A stretch of 12,532 nt of DNA. It comes from Isohypsibius dastychi. Lineage: Eukaryota > Tardigrada > Eutardigrada > Parachela > Isohypsibiidae. Shown in pieces: positions 1-7,465 of this stretch. The DNA lies in assembly GCA_034696485.1 (NCBI GenBank), contig JAQIWT010001100.1, forward strand, positions 1 through 12,532, given 5' to 3'. Position 1 is the stretch's first letter. The number at the start of each line of letters is the position of its first letter. A program made the translations under genes and the position numbers. The notes under the pieces are model-generated. The model saw only the letters and a list, made by a program, of their open reading frames with translations. It was not told where the DNA came from and made no database searches.

Positions 1-25
1 AACATTTCAGCTGGAGTTTAAAAAA

Positions 26-157
26 GTGTTCACTGTTCACGTTTCACAGGTGTTCACCTTTCGCAGGTTCACCCCTAATAAAATTTTGCTTGTTCGCGCC
101 GGTGAGCAACTTGGCGTTCACTTTTGGGAGGTGTTCACTTTTCGCGGTGTTCACTTT
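26..157. repeat. GTTCAC-rich degenerate repeat cluster
   Basis: The hexamer GTTCAC or a one-base variant occurs about eight times in 130 bases. Two clusters have a 16-17 bp unit, GGTGTTCACTTTTCGC and close variants, at about 49-74 and 113-157. The units at 113 and 130 are directly tandem and a third begins at 146. The repeat is seen directly; a regulatory or satellite role is not shown. ORFs through this stretch are low-complexity and are not believed. Confidence 0.6.
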
Positions 158-613
158 AACAGGGAACACTGTATTGCTTTAATTATAAATGAAGCGCAGC
201 CTGTCTGCTTGCTGTGTTCAGGAGAACAGAAGACGACTGACCGCCGGCTCGCACTCTGTTCTCTGCCTGCCGGCAGATGACCAGCGCAGAAAAACTTCAT
301 CAGTTGTGATTTTTTGTGCGTGTTCCCATGGAGCTGGAAAATTCAGACTTTTCACCATCTTTGACACAATCCTTTTCTCTAGAAAACAGCCATTTCAAAT
401 TTTTCAAAATAAAATTCGTAGACAAGTTATAAAATCATGAAAAAAAATCTCGGCGAACCCTCAAAAAAAGCGCCAGCAGTTATTTCAGCTCCTAATTGGA
501 ACTTCAGAATTTGGAAAAAGCCAAAATGCAGTAAATCAAAATCTTAACACTGATTTTGATCCATATTGCTTTAAAACAATCAGGTGATTTATTACACTGT
601 AAAGTTCAGAGCC
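158..613. other. Non-coding stretch, no gene seen
   Basis: This stretch is A+T-rich with poly-A runs around 440 and 465. Short ORFs at 26-280 and 189-440 overlap in different frames and show no domain or splice support. I see no RNA gene or promoter here that I can defend. Confidence 0.5.
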
Positions 614-632
614 TGGGGTCAATTTGACCCCA
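614..632. promoter_or_regulatory. 19-bp perfect palindrome, nuclear-receptor-like inverted repeat
   Basis: TGGGGTCAATTTGACCCCA is a perfect inverted repeat around position 623. It contains GGTCA-nnn-TGACC, the spacing of the steroid-receptor (estrogen response element) inverted repeat. It lies about 900 bp upstream of the FEM1-like start. Similar palindromes also occur at transposon ends, so a binding role is only a possibility. Confidence 0.35.
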
Positions 633-1065
633 CCTGGTAAAGGAAGAGTTAAAGACTTCAAGTTGTCAGTAAGCATTGAAGTTCTACCCTGATTTTCGCA
701 TATAATCTAATGCTATATCAAATTACGGGTAAAATATAAGGGCACCCCTTGCGGCCCATTTATTTATCGGAATGTGTTGGATCTCGGATTCTTCATAGGC
801 AACCAAATTATGCTAATTAAATAATTCTGTCCCCCTATCGAGAAATGTCGTTACAGGCAGCAGGTGATCTTGAAAGTTGACAAATATTGCGTAAGTTTAT
901 GCAAGATCCAAATTATTTGGTATGATAATGGTCGTCCGTCATCTCGTTATGCTTTTTTAGTTGGGATTGCTAATTAGTTTGTTTTCCAATAAATGTCTTG
1001 CTGTTAATCTAGTTTGCTTCATTTCTTTCGTCGTGCTGTTGTTATTCGAGAACGTTTGAACTTGA
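633..1065. other. Non-coding stretch, no gene seen
   Basis: No ORF, splice-bounded exon or repeat that I can support. The sequence is A+T-rich and of unremarkable composition. Confidence 0.5.
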
Positions 1066-1142
1066 AATTCTCACCCAAGCTCGATCCTCGATCAGCCCAG
1101 AATGGCTGACCAGAGCAGCTTTTAACCACTCCAGAACTGCAC
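1066..1142 (-). repeat. Possible decayed tRNA-derived element (SINE-like)
   Basis: On the minus strand TGGAGTGGTTAAAAGC resembles the A box of Ser/Leu-type tRNAs, and GGATCGAGCTT about 45 nt later resembles a degenerate B box. A minus ORF through it (1314-1042) ends in a peptide of the type produced when tRNA-derived repeats are translated by accident. The cloverleaf does not fold well, so this is at best a remnant. A functional tRNA is not claimed. Confidence 0.22.
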
Positions 1143-1374
1143 TGAAAACAATAACTGGTTCAGTATTCTGCAAAGGACACAAAAACCCAGAGTGCCACTT
1201 GAAACATCCGGCATCAAAAATGTCCAAAATCGCCGTTGTTTCTAGACTGGGTAGAAATTTTATAACCTCTTTTGTATTTCTGAGTCCACGCAACATTGAA
1301 AAACCATGTTGCAAATTTCGAGCGTTGTTCTGTTAACCGTTGGAGTCTTGGTACAAAGCCGTAAGCAGGTCACA

Positions 1375-1407
1375 TATTTCTCAAAACTGCATGCGGTTAG
1401 AGTTCAT
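1375..1407 (+). promoter_or_regulatory. Weak candidate core promoter of the FEM1-like gene
   Basis: TATTTCTC at 1375 lies 31 bp before the A of TTCATAA (1406), the usual TATA-to-initiator spacing. It is upstream of the probable 5'UTR intron. The TATA match is poor, so this is a suggestion only. Confidence 0.2.
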
Positions 1408-1443
1408 AATTTCAGAACAACTGACCAGTAACTGTTTGCCAGA

Positions 1444-1505
1444 GTAAGGTAGCGCGTTAGGTTCAGACCTAAGCTGAATTTTTATTGTTGTCCTTATTCA
1501 TTCAG
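1444..1505 (+). other. Probable 62-nt intron in the 5'UTR of the FEM1-like gene
   Basis: The donor is CCAGA|GTAAGG and the acceptor is TTATTCATTCAG with a pyrimidine-rich tract. The length matches the 60-nt introns in the coding part. It contains a small inverted repeat, TTAGGT-tcag-ACCTAA (1457-1472). No coding evidence is available because it precedes the ATG. Confidence 0.5.
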
Positions 1506-1538
1506 GTCTCTTCCTTAGCTGCTGTATAAACTTTCATC

Positions 1539-3770
1539 ATGGAACAAGCGACAGCACAATTATTCACAAATGCTTTTCGCGGCAATCTACCAGTAGATGG
1601 GCTGAAAAAAGCAGTCACTCAACCTGGATTCGATGTAAACGCAAGAGGAGCCATCAGCTTGAACGAAAACATCAGACGAAATATCACGGTTTTATGGGCA
1701 GTTTGTGCGGGAGGACAGCTGAAGACGGTCCAGTATCTGATGACAAACTTTCGTCCAGATCTTCAAAGTGCTGATGACAAAGGCTGCAATCTGCTCTGGG
1801 CTTCGTGCTTTGGTGGCAATTTGGATGTCGTCAAACTCATATATTCCAGAAACGCTGTTTACGCGGACAAATGGAGAACCCCATTGTCAGCTGCATGTTG
1901 GGGAGGCGGTCATGTTGATGTTGTTGCTTATCTGATAAGCAAAAAACATGATTTCGATGCTCAACTTGTGCATAACCGAACTGCACTCCACATTGCATCT
2001 ACGAAAGGTCAGCTGAAAATCGTCGAAATGCTCATTAATGCCGGTGCCAAAGAGCTGAAAAATGACTATGGAATAACACCCATTGAGGCTGCCGTGGCAG
2101 CTGGGCAAGAAACTTGCGTTCAAGCTTTTATCATGCTTCTACCACGTAAACATTCTGCAGAAATTGTAATACAGACGAAACTTATTGTTGCTGCTAGAGA
2201 ACTTCTAAGAGACGGCGAAGATTCAAATATTCGCCGTGATCACCCAGTTATCGAACAGCTAGAAAGAAATAACGGTGATCTTGGTAACAATTATCGGCCT
2301 GTTGCAATGTTGGATGCAGCTAATACCATCTTAATGGAGCCTGGGGAGATCAGGAACTCAAAGATGGGTTTATTGATCTATCAGCAAGTCCTCGGTATGG
2401 GGAACCCGGTAACGATTTCTGCATTCCGTCAATACTTGCAAGTGGAGCAAGCTGACTGCAACAACGAGTGGGTATTTTTATTCGATTCACTCTCAAAACA
2501 CTTAAAGGTGAGAGGAAATCCGTTGGTTCTGACAGATGTTTCGTGAATGTTCTTATTTTCTTCTCAGCCGCTAGATGATCAACTGATTATATCGCTGAGA
2601 AAATGCATAAGTGCCATGACCAGCTTTCGACGTTACCTTTCTTTCCGGGACTTGATTGAGAATGACTTGGAGGAGCCGATATCCGATATTCTGAATATTC
2701 TACTTGGTGAAGTGATCCGTGGATATCGGGCCATTCGATTATCAGAAAGTCCATCCTGGTATTCTGATTAGTGCCCCATCATGCTGACATCAAACTTCGA
2801 TCAGCTCCTCTGTCTATTTCTTCGGTTCATGCGAAATGCGCGCCGAGTCGCTTACGATCGCGAAATTCTTGAAGAAAAACTGCTATCTCCCTGTGTTTGG
2901 ATGGCGCAAAATTCTATCAAAGATTCAGAAGGACGAGTATTCATTCAATTATGGTTGACGGATGCAGTGGAAGATACCGATCATAGCCTTTTTATTGGTT
3001 TACTCAAACTTGTCTCGAACATCAGCAGGGACGACCTATTCGATTCCCAAGACTTACGAGGTCGAACTGTTCTGGACGAAGCCATTTGCTTGAAGCATAT
3101 CAATGTCGAGATCATCAGCCATTTACTTGAACATTCCACAGTGAAGCCAAAGGTCACCAAGCAGTTGTTCACAACCATGGAAAAACTGAAGATTGAAAAT
3201 CGTCCTGATGTTGCGATCGAGCTCGGAAACAGGGTTGACATTACCGCCAAAAGTGTCGCTCAATTGATTGGCAACACTGACGACATCTCCGCCGTGATTG
3301 AGTTTGCTAGAACGATCACTGACAAGTTTTTACTCTCGCATATTGCTACTGCATGCCTGGAGAGAAACAAGCTGGTAGAATGTATGGAATTGTATGTGCA
3401 ATGTGGAAATTTCACCCGCCATTCTGCGGTCCTTGAGAACGCTTTGAAGGATAACAGTTTCGCACAATGGACTCTAGTGGCTAAGTACCTCACATGTGCG
3501 TTCAGAATTTCAAAAGATCCAGAAGTTGAAAAGGAGCTTCTTGCGGCGAAGCGCATGGCTGCGTTGGTGAGGAACGGGGATTCAAGACACGTACAACCAA
3601 GCTCAAACACGGAAGATAATGTATGCGATGTATGCTTCGAGCGTGAGAAAGATGCTGTATTTGTACCTTGTGGACACATGGGCTGCTGCATGAGCTGCAG
3701 TCAGAAAGTCAACATCTGTCCGTTTTGTTCAAAAGTTATCACCAACAGGCAGCAAATCTTCCGAACGTAA
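1539..3770 (+). CDS. FEM1-like ankyrin-repeat protein with C-terminal IAP-type RING finger (3 exons)
   Basis: Exons 1539-2507, 2568-2711 and 2772-3770 join in phase 0 into about 703 residues. The ATG has a strong context (ATCATGG) and an in-frame TAA 12 bases upstream. Residues ~46-200 carry about five ankyrin repeats. Residues ~257-420 resemble the conserved FEM1 middle region, including a helical segment at ~264-300 (MEPGEIRNSKMGLLIYQQVL) matching the 'DPDEMRMQALLIRERILG' block. Residues 656-690 form a C-x2-C-x11-C-x-H-x3-C-x2-C-x6-C-x2-C RING with PCGH, spaced as in IAPs. Known FEM1 proteins are substrate receptors for Cullin-2 ligases and recruit a separate RING subunit; here the RING is built in, so a self-sufficient E3 ligase is inferred. 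At 703 residues it is slightly longer than FEM1 (~620-670), the excess being about the RING. An alternative is a generic ankyrin-RING ligase, but the middle-region match favours FEM1. Confidence 0.85.
2508..2567 (+). other. Intron 1 of the FEM1-like gene (60 nt)
   Basis: Exon 1 ends CACTTAAAG|GTGAGA and the intron ends in TTATTTTCTTCTCAG, a strong acceptor. Phase 0. If retained, it adds 12 codons and then TGA at 2544, giving a 335-residue protein with ankyrins but no RING. Confidence 0.85.
2712..2771 (+). other. Intron 2 of the FEM1-like gene (60 nt, weak donor)
   Basis: The reading frame before and after is the same, but an in-frame TAG sits at 2769-2771. Removing GTGATC...CTGATTAG (exactly 60 nt, phase 0) deletes the stop and gives ...LLGE|CPIML.... 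This restores the short FEM1-like spacing between helices. The donor is not a strong consensus, so the exact 5' junction could be different. Confidence 0.6.
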
Positions 3771-3835
3771 ATCCTCCATCCTTTGAAAGTTTTACTTTTT
3801 TCTATCAGTTCTCATATTATGCTGGCCAAGAGCAA

Positions 3836-3841
3836 CTTTAA
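3836..3841 (-). terminator. Possible ATTAAA poly(A) signal of the minus-strand Cys/His-rich gene
   Basis: The minus strand reads ATTAAA about 200 nt after the stop of the 4263-4039 gene. If used, its 3'UTR would overlap the end of the convergent FEM1-like transcript. No AATAAA is seen between 3770 and 3905 on the plus strand. Confidence 0.25.
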
Positions 3842-4038
3842 TGTAATGAGAAAAAATAACAATCTGCATACACAGCATAGCGACTTCTAGGTATTTCGAC
3901 CCAAAGTGGATGATATCGAAAACCATCTCGTCAAACACTTTCACGCCGGCCAATATACAGGATGGCTCACAAAATGCAAGATTTCAGCTTTGTCTGGCGA
4001 GTACAGTAAACTAGACCCAATCAAAAAAGCAGGATTTT

Positions 4039-4263
4039 CTATCGTTTCCATCCGCATTCGGTACGATGGGTGGGTCCACATCCACAGCTCCCGGAACGAC
4101 CATGAGCTGTTCCATTCCCACATGATCCACAGTGTTGGCCAGGTCCATGGTTACACGCAGCTTTTCCAATCCCGTGAGGATTAACATGTCCATGTCCATG
4201 CTTCGGTCCACAGGTTCCACATCCAGAACGACCGCAGTTTCCGGTACAAATGTTAGGTGCCAT
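4039..4263 (-). CDS. Small Cys/His/Gly-rich protein, metallothionein-like
   Basis: This 74-residue ORF has 10 Cys, 8 His and 19 Gly, half of all residues. Cys occur as C-x2-C and C-x-C pairs (15/18, 45/48, 60/62) and His as HGHGH at 22-26. An internal repeat is visible: GRSGCGTCGPKH (11-22) and GRSGSCGCGPTH (55-66). There is no signal peptide or membrane segment. The make-up suggests a cytosolic metal-binding protein; no metallothionein family was recognised by alignment. GGA is strongly preferred for Gly, as expected of a coding frame. The ATG has G at -3 and +4, and an in-frame TGA lies upstream. Upstream ATGs would make a 14-codon overlapping uORF unless a possible 69-nt 5'UTR intron (4340-4272, GTAGGC...TTTTCAG) is removed. 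A TATA/initiator promoter lies 133-165 bp upstream. Other frames are also open here, which is the main caution. Confidence 0.6.
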   Translation of the reverse strand: MAPNICTGNCGRSGCGTCGPKHGHGHVNPHGIGKAACNHGPGQHCGSCGNGTAHGRSGSCGCGPTHRTECGWKR

Positions 4264-4395
4264 CGCGATTTCTGAAAATGACCATGCTCATTTCCATTTC
4301 AAATTCTGAAACGGAATGGATCTGTGATTGAAGAGCCTACAAATCTGGGCTGAAATCCGTTGAATAAAGAGAACTGACAAAATCAGGAGAATATA

Positions 4396-4429
4396 TGAGA
4401 AATATGCCGGGGACCGAAAGCTTAAATAC
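4396..4429 (-). promoter_or_regulatory. Core promoter of the Cys/His-rich gene (TATA + initiator)
   Basis: The minus strand reads GTATTTAAGCTTTC (4429-4416). TATTTAAG is followed 32 bp later by TCATA, an initiator-like start with +1 near 4396. The predicted 5'UTR is about 133 nt. The same 14-mer occurs upstream of the 9048-8827 ORF. Confidence 0.55.
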
Positions 4430-5055
4430 CAGTCCTGTTGTCAACTTGAAATCGCTCTGTCATTATCCTTGAGAACAAGAAAAACTGCGGTTTGAAAACG
4501 CTGTGTGGCAAACATGAATCTAGATATTTCGATTCGGCGATCATATCGCTTCAGGTCAGACATAGTTCAGTGCCAAAGTGAGTGCGCGGTAATGCAAGAA
4601 TAGGTTCACTTTAATGCTACACAGGCAGGCAACCGTAAATTTGTCTGCAGGATGCCCTGTTTAGAAGTGGACTCTAATAAATGCACACCGGTAGTGAATG
4701 AATGAATTTGACAGATTGGCCGTTTGCATTGTTTACAAACGATATTCTGACAGCTCTATCTCTGTTTCAGCCCAACCATTCGATTTGGAAAACCGGTATG
4801 CATCACGCTGACGACCTTACTGGTTTTTGAAAGAATTCTTCACTTCCCGTAAATAACCCCTTCGCACTTACTGTGATCCCCCGACAGGTTGCCAAAAGAG
4901 TACTGTATTGTTTCGACACCTTGAATATCTTCTTACTTCAGAATAAGGTACCAATACATTTTATGTATCATTTTTGGAATACTGACACTGCATTGAAGTA
5001 TTTTTCTCTTCACCACCCATGCTATCACCTGCGCAAAATATTCCGAATTCATTAA
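4430..5055. other. Intergenic stretch, no gene supported
   Basis: A 60-codon plus ORF at 4873-5055 starts at a non-ATG codon and shows no domain or splice support. A 29-codon ATG ORF at 4514 (plus) is no better. No RNA gene or repeat was recognised. Confidence 0.4.
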
Positions 5056-5334
5056 TCATTCATGACCTTTCCATTCTGATTCAATCATAAAGCCACCAAA
5101 AATATCATAATTGTCAGGACTAGATATCTGCCATTCCCACGTCGCCTTTCTGCGGTTTCCCGCGAAAACCATTTGGTTTTTCCATATCGATGTCCTTTAA
5201 ATTCTCTTACTCCAGGATTCATTGCCAGGTGAGGGATTCATCATTATTTCGGACATGACAAGTCCTCATCTGATGGAGAACTTAGCGTGAGAGTACTATG
5301 GACCCTTCGGCAGACGGTACACGAAGTTGTTCAT
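5056..5334 (-). other. Possible decayed or multiply spliced coding segment downstream of the F-box gene
   Basis: One minus-strand frame from an ATG at 5334 to TGA at 5058-5056 gives protein-like stretches interrupted by three stops. They are a 12-residue start (MNNFVYRLPKGP), a middle piece and a ~45-residue end that is aromatic and acidic (contains NYDIFGGFMIESEWKG). Short introns could remove the stops, for example one starting at GTAAGA near 5208, but no consistent set was found. It could be a pseudogene fragment, an alternative 3' exon, or simply the F-box 3'UTR. Confidence 0.25.
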
Positions 5335-5376
5335 TTTACTCCCGACTCTTTGAAACAAAGATTTTAGTGAGAAAAA

Positions 5377-5400
5377 CGCCAAAACATGCGCCAAAACATG
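5377..5400. repeat. Perfect 12-bp tandem duplication
   Basis: CGCCAAAACATG occurs twice back to back, in the presumed 3'UTR of the F-box gene. Read on the minus strand it carries TTTTGGCG, an E2F-like core, twice. A function is not shown. Confidence 0.6.
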
Positions 5401-5442
5401 GTGCCGGCCATCGCGTGGTGTATGGCAGAAATTTGACGGCGA

Positions 5443-6497
5443 TCAGGTTTGTGTTTCGTGGGAACTTTCTTCCTGCGACCGGATACGCATTACCCATCGC
5501 CCGTAATGTCCATCAGCATCGCATAATCGATGCATCACTTCCTGCGTAAATCTGTCCAGGTTTCGAAGCTGATCCAATCCACGAGGATAAGGCAGATTTA
5601 CGCTGTCAAAGTTGGTACTGTTCCACTACAATACGTAGAACCAGACTATAGCTTCTTTAGTTTTACTCACCGTTCTAATAAACATGTCATGTAGGTCTCA
5701 ACATACAACCAACGATATGTCGTATAAGGCCATTTCACGTGATCGAGGATGTCTTCTACCTGGCCATCAGTTAATGGCGGCAGTGATTTCACGATGATCT
5801 CCAAAATATTTCCCATCGCGAAACCTTCGGGTGTATACGCCATTTCAGAATCACCCACTTTGAAGCGAAGGTTATCCTGGAACGGCATGAGAATGTAGTA
5901 CATAGGATCCCAGTCTCCGTTTGCAACCCAAGAATACATATTGACAGACGAATTCACCAGTTTGACGATCGCAACCGTCGATCGCCCATATCGAAAATCA
6001 GAAAACGTGAAACTTTTGTCGTTAAGTTGTTTCACTCTAAATGACCAGTTGACCAGGACGATTTGTTCCAAGGTTTCCGAGTTTTGGTGTTCAATCAGAG
6101 ATGAATATCCGCTATTATCGTAATATCCGTCACTTGTGGTATCCAGCGATATACAGATCAGTTTCCTGATATTATCCGTGAAGAGGTAGTGAACGACTTT
6201 GTCGCTGTGATGTTGCTCATGTCGTCCTGTCTTATTGCATATCAGGGGGAAATGAATTACCAGTTCCCGAGTTATCGTTCTAGATTCGAGGATACGTTTC
6301 CATCTTTTGCACACTCTGGAAAATATCAGAATAAGTAACCGAACAAGCTACCAGAAAATAGAAAAAAATGAGAATTGACAAATTACATCGCTGAAAACTA
6401 CACCCGACATCTTTATCCCACGTTGATTGAGCGACCCGAGTTTCTGAAAGATGCACGTTATGATTTCGTCAGGCAAATCACCGAATTCCGGAAACAT
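5443..6497 (-). CDS. F-box protein, 3 exons (probable SCF substrate adaptor)
   Basis: Minus-strand exons are about 6497-6404 (or -6409), 6313 (or 6315)-5671, and 5602-5443, giving about 298 residues. Exon 1 starts MFPEFGDLPDEIITCIF and exon 2 begins with VCKRWKRIL, together a classic F-box (LPxEI...VCxRW) split by an intron. An in-frame TGA lies 18 bases before the ATG. The second intron (5670-5603, 68 nt) has a perfect GTGAGT donor and a TTTGACAG acceptor. Exon 3 adds 52 codons to TGA at 5445-5443. F-box proteins bind Skp1 and bring targets to Cullin-1 ligases. The C-terminal ~240 residues have no leucine-rich, WD40 or kelch repeats that I can recognise, so the substrate is unknown. The first junction is ambiguous: donor GTGTAG with acceptor AGAG, or donor GTCGGG with acceptor CAG; both keep the frame. 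Confidence 0.8.
5603..5670 (-). other. Intron 2 of the F-box gene (68 nt)
   Basis: The donor CG|GTGAGTAAAA is near-consensus and the acceptor is AACTTTGACAG. The intron splits a codon (phase 2). Without splicing the frame stops at once at TGA inside the donor. Confidence 0.75.
6314..6408 (-). other. Intron 1 of the F-box gene (about 90-93 nt)
   Basis: The intron interrupts the F-box between the LPDE helix and VCKRW. The 3' end TATTTTCCAGAG offers two AG acceptors two bases apart. Donor GTGTAG at 6403 pairs with the AG at 6314, and donor GTCGGG at 6408 with the AG at 6316, to keep the frame. Either places Val-Cys at the consensus spacing. Confidence 0.6.
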
Positions 6498-6600
6498 TTG
6501 TTGCGATTGCGAATATCAGAAAATCAAACGGGTGTTCCAGTTTTGGAATGCCCAAACTTTCTGATTTGAGTCGCTTATCTACGCTGTGCAACAGCACAGA

Positions 6601-6634
6601 CTGCCTATTAATATACCATCGATATCTATTTATA
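6601..6634 (-). promoter_or_regulatory. Core promoter of the F-box gene (TATA + initiator)
   Basis: The minus strand reads TATAAATAG (6634-6626), then GGCAGTCT with the initiator A at 6602, 32 bp downstream. The predicted 5'UTR is 105 nt to the ATG at 6497. TATA sequence and spacing are both near ideal for an animal promoter. Confidence 0.6.
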
Positions 6635-6639
6635 ACCGC

Positions 6640-7020
6640 CGTGGTCTTTAAACAGAGCACATAGTACTGTACTGTACATTGGCATGGATGGCTTTGACTT
6701 CAAATAAAACTGGTTTTCCGGCAATCATATTGTTGGTTATATACAGCATGAACCTCTTTCCTGATCTTTCCTGATGGCCAAAATTAATGCTCCTGATCCA
6801 GGTTTGTTTTTATTTTACAGGCTACCGACTCTGTAGAAAGCAAGCTGTTATATGAAGTTGATCATGCAGCTCTACCAGCGCAGACTAAATAAAACTGAGA
6901 AGTAAAACCGGTTAAACTGAACACCCGCAGTTACCGAAGAAGTTTCGAGATGGACCGTACCGTATCGTGGTAGACTCTGAGAGAATACAGCCCTTCCAAC
7001 AAAAAAGGTTAAATTTTTAT
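6640..7020. other. Intergenic stretch, no gene seen
   Basis: It holds two plus-strand AATAAA hexamers (near 6703 and 6887), each within AAATAAAACTG, but no plus-strand gene that would use them. No ORF of substance. Confidence 0.4.
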
Positions 7021-7021
7021 T

Positions 7022-7046
7022 GTCCTCCCCCCCCAAGGGGGAGGAC
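7022..7046. repeat. Perfect 10-bp GC-rich hairpin
   Basis: GTCCTCCCCC and GGGGGAGGAC are perfect complements around a 5-base loop, with a run of eight C. It is preceded by AAAAAAGG and a T-rich stretch. No gene adjoins it, so an RNA role is unproven. Confidence 0.6.
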
Positions 7047-7164
7047 CTATAAACACTCCTCGAGCTGAGGTAGAACGCAGGTCAGAAAAAGTATAAAAAA
7101 AGTATAAACTTTCTTTGTTCTCAAAAGTATGAACGAAGTATAAACAAGTCCGTTGACCCCGTCC

Positions 7165-7290
7165 GCGCACTCACTCATACAATCTCGTCTCTCTCTTCCT
7201 CTCTTTCTTCTCTTGCAAGCAAGCCAGAGCCAACCCATGCCCAGCAACCTAACCTCAGCCACCCAGCCACCCAACCCAACCTTCCGAAAC
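7165..7290. other. Pyrimidine-rich tract with quadruplex potential on the minus strand
   Basis: From about 7180 to 7215 the plus strand is nearly all C and T (GAGA-like on the other strand). From about 7247 to 7283 runs of CCC alternate with AA and AG; on the minus strand this gives GGTTGGGTTGGGTGGCTGGG, four G-runs in a short span. Two overlapping ORFs here (plus 7153-7338, minus 7331-7047) are products of the biased composition and are not called. Confidence 0.4.
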
Positions 7291-7403
7291 CATATCGAAC
7301 AAGCCATATCAGTTTTTACCGGCGGAAACAATAACTGAAAACAGAATAGTTTTTTTGATCAAAGAATGCGAGAGGACAGTATGCCAACCGCAGGTGGGCA
7401 TGA

Positions 7404-7430
7404 GGGAAAGCGTTCGGAGACGCTTTTCCC
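7404..7430. repeat. Hairpin upstream of the MITE
   Basis: GGGAAAGCGT and ACGCTTTTCCC pair with one bulged T around a TCGGAG loop. It lies 36 bp outside the MITE boundary and is not part of its arms. Confidence 0.5.
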
Positions 7431-7465
7431 CGGGATATTTATTTTACACAACAGTCTTGGTCTTA

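Noticed and set aside
1042-1314. 90-codon minus ORF
   Set aside because: Its end overlaps the tRNA-like remnant and it has no domain; such peptides are common artefacts of repeats.
3260-3691. 143-codon minus ORF opposite the RING exon
   Set aside because: It is the antisense shadow of exon 3 of the FEM1-like gene, which has clear domains; the shadow has none.
4011-4220. Other open frames over the Cys/His-rich gene (minus 4220-4011 and 4123-3941, plus 3906-4184)
   Set aside because: Only the 4263-4039 frame has an ordered Cys/His pattern, an internal repeat and consistent codon choice.
5298-5549. 83-codon plus ORF
   Set aside because: It is antisense to exon 3 of the F-box gene, which is supported by splice sites and frame.
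7047-7338. 94-codon minus and 61-codon plus ORFs
   Set aside because: Both come from the pyrimidine-biased tract and have no domain or splice support.
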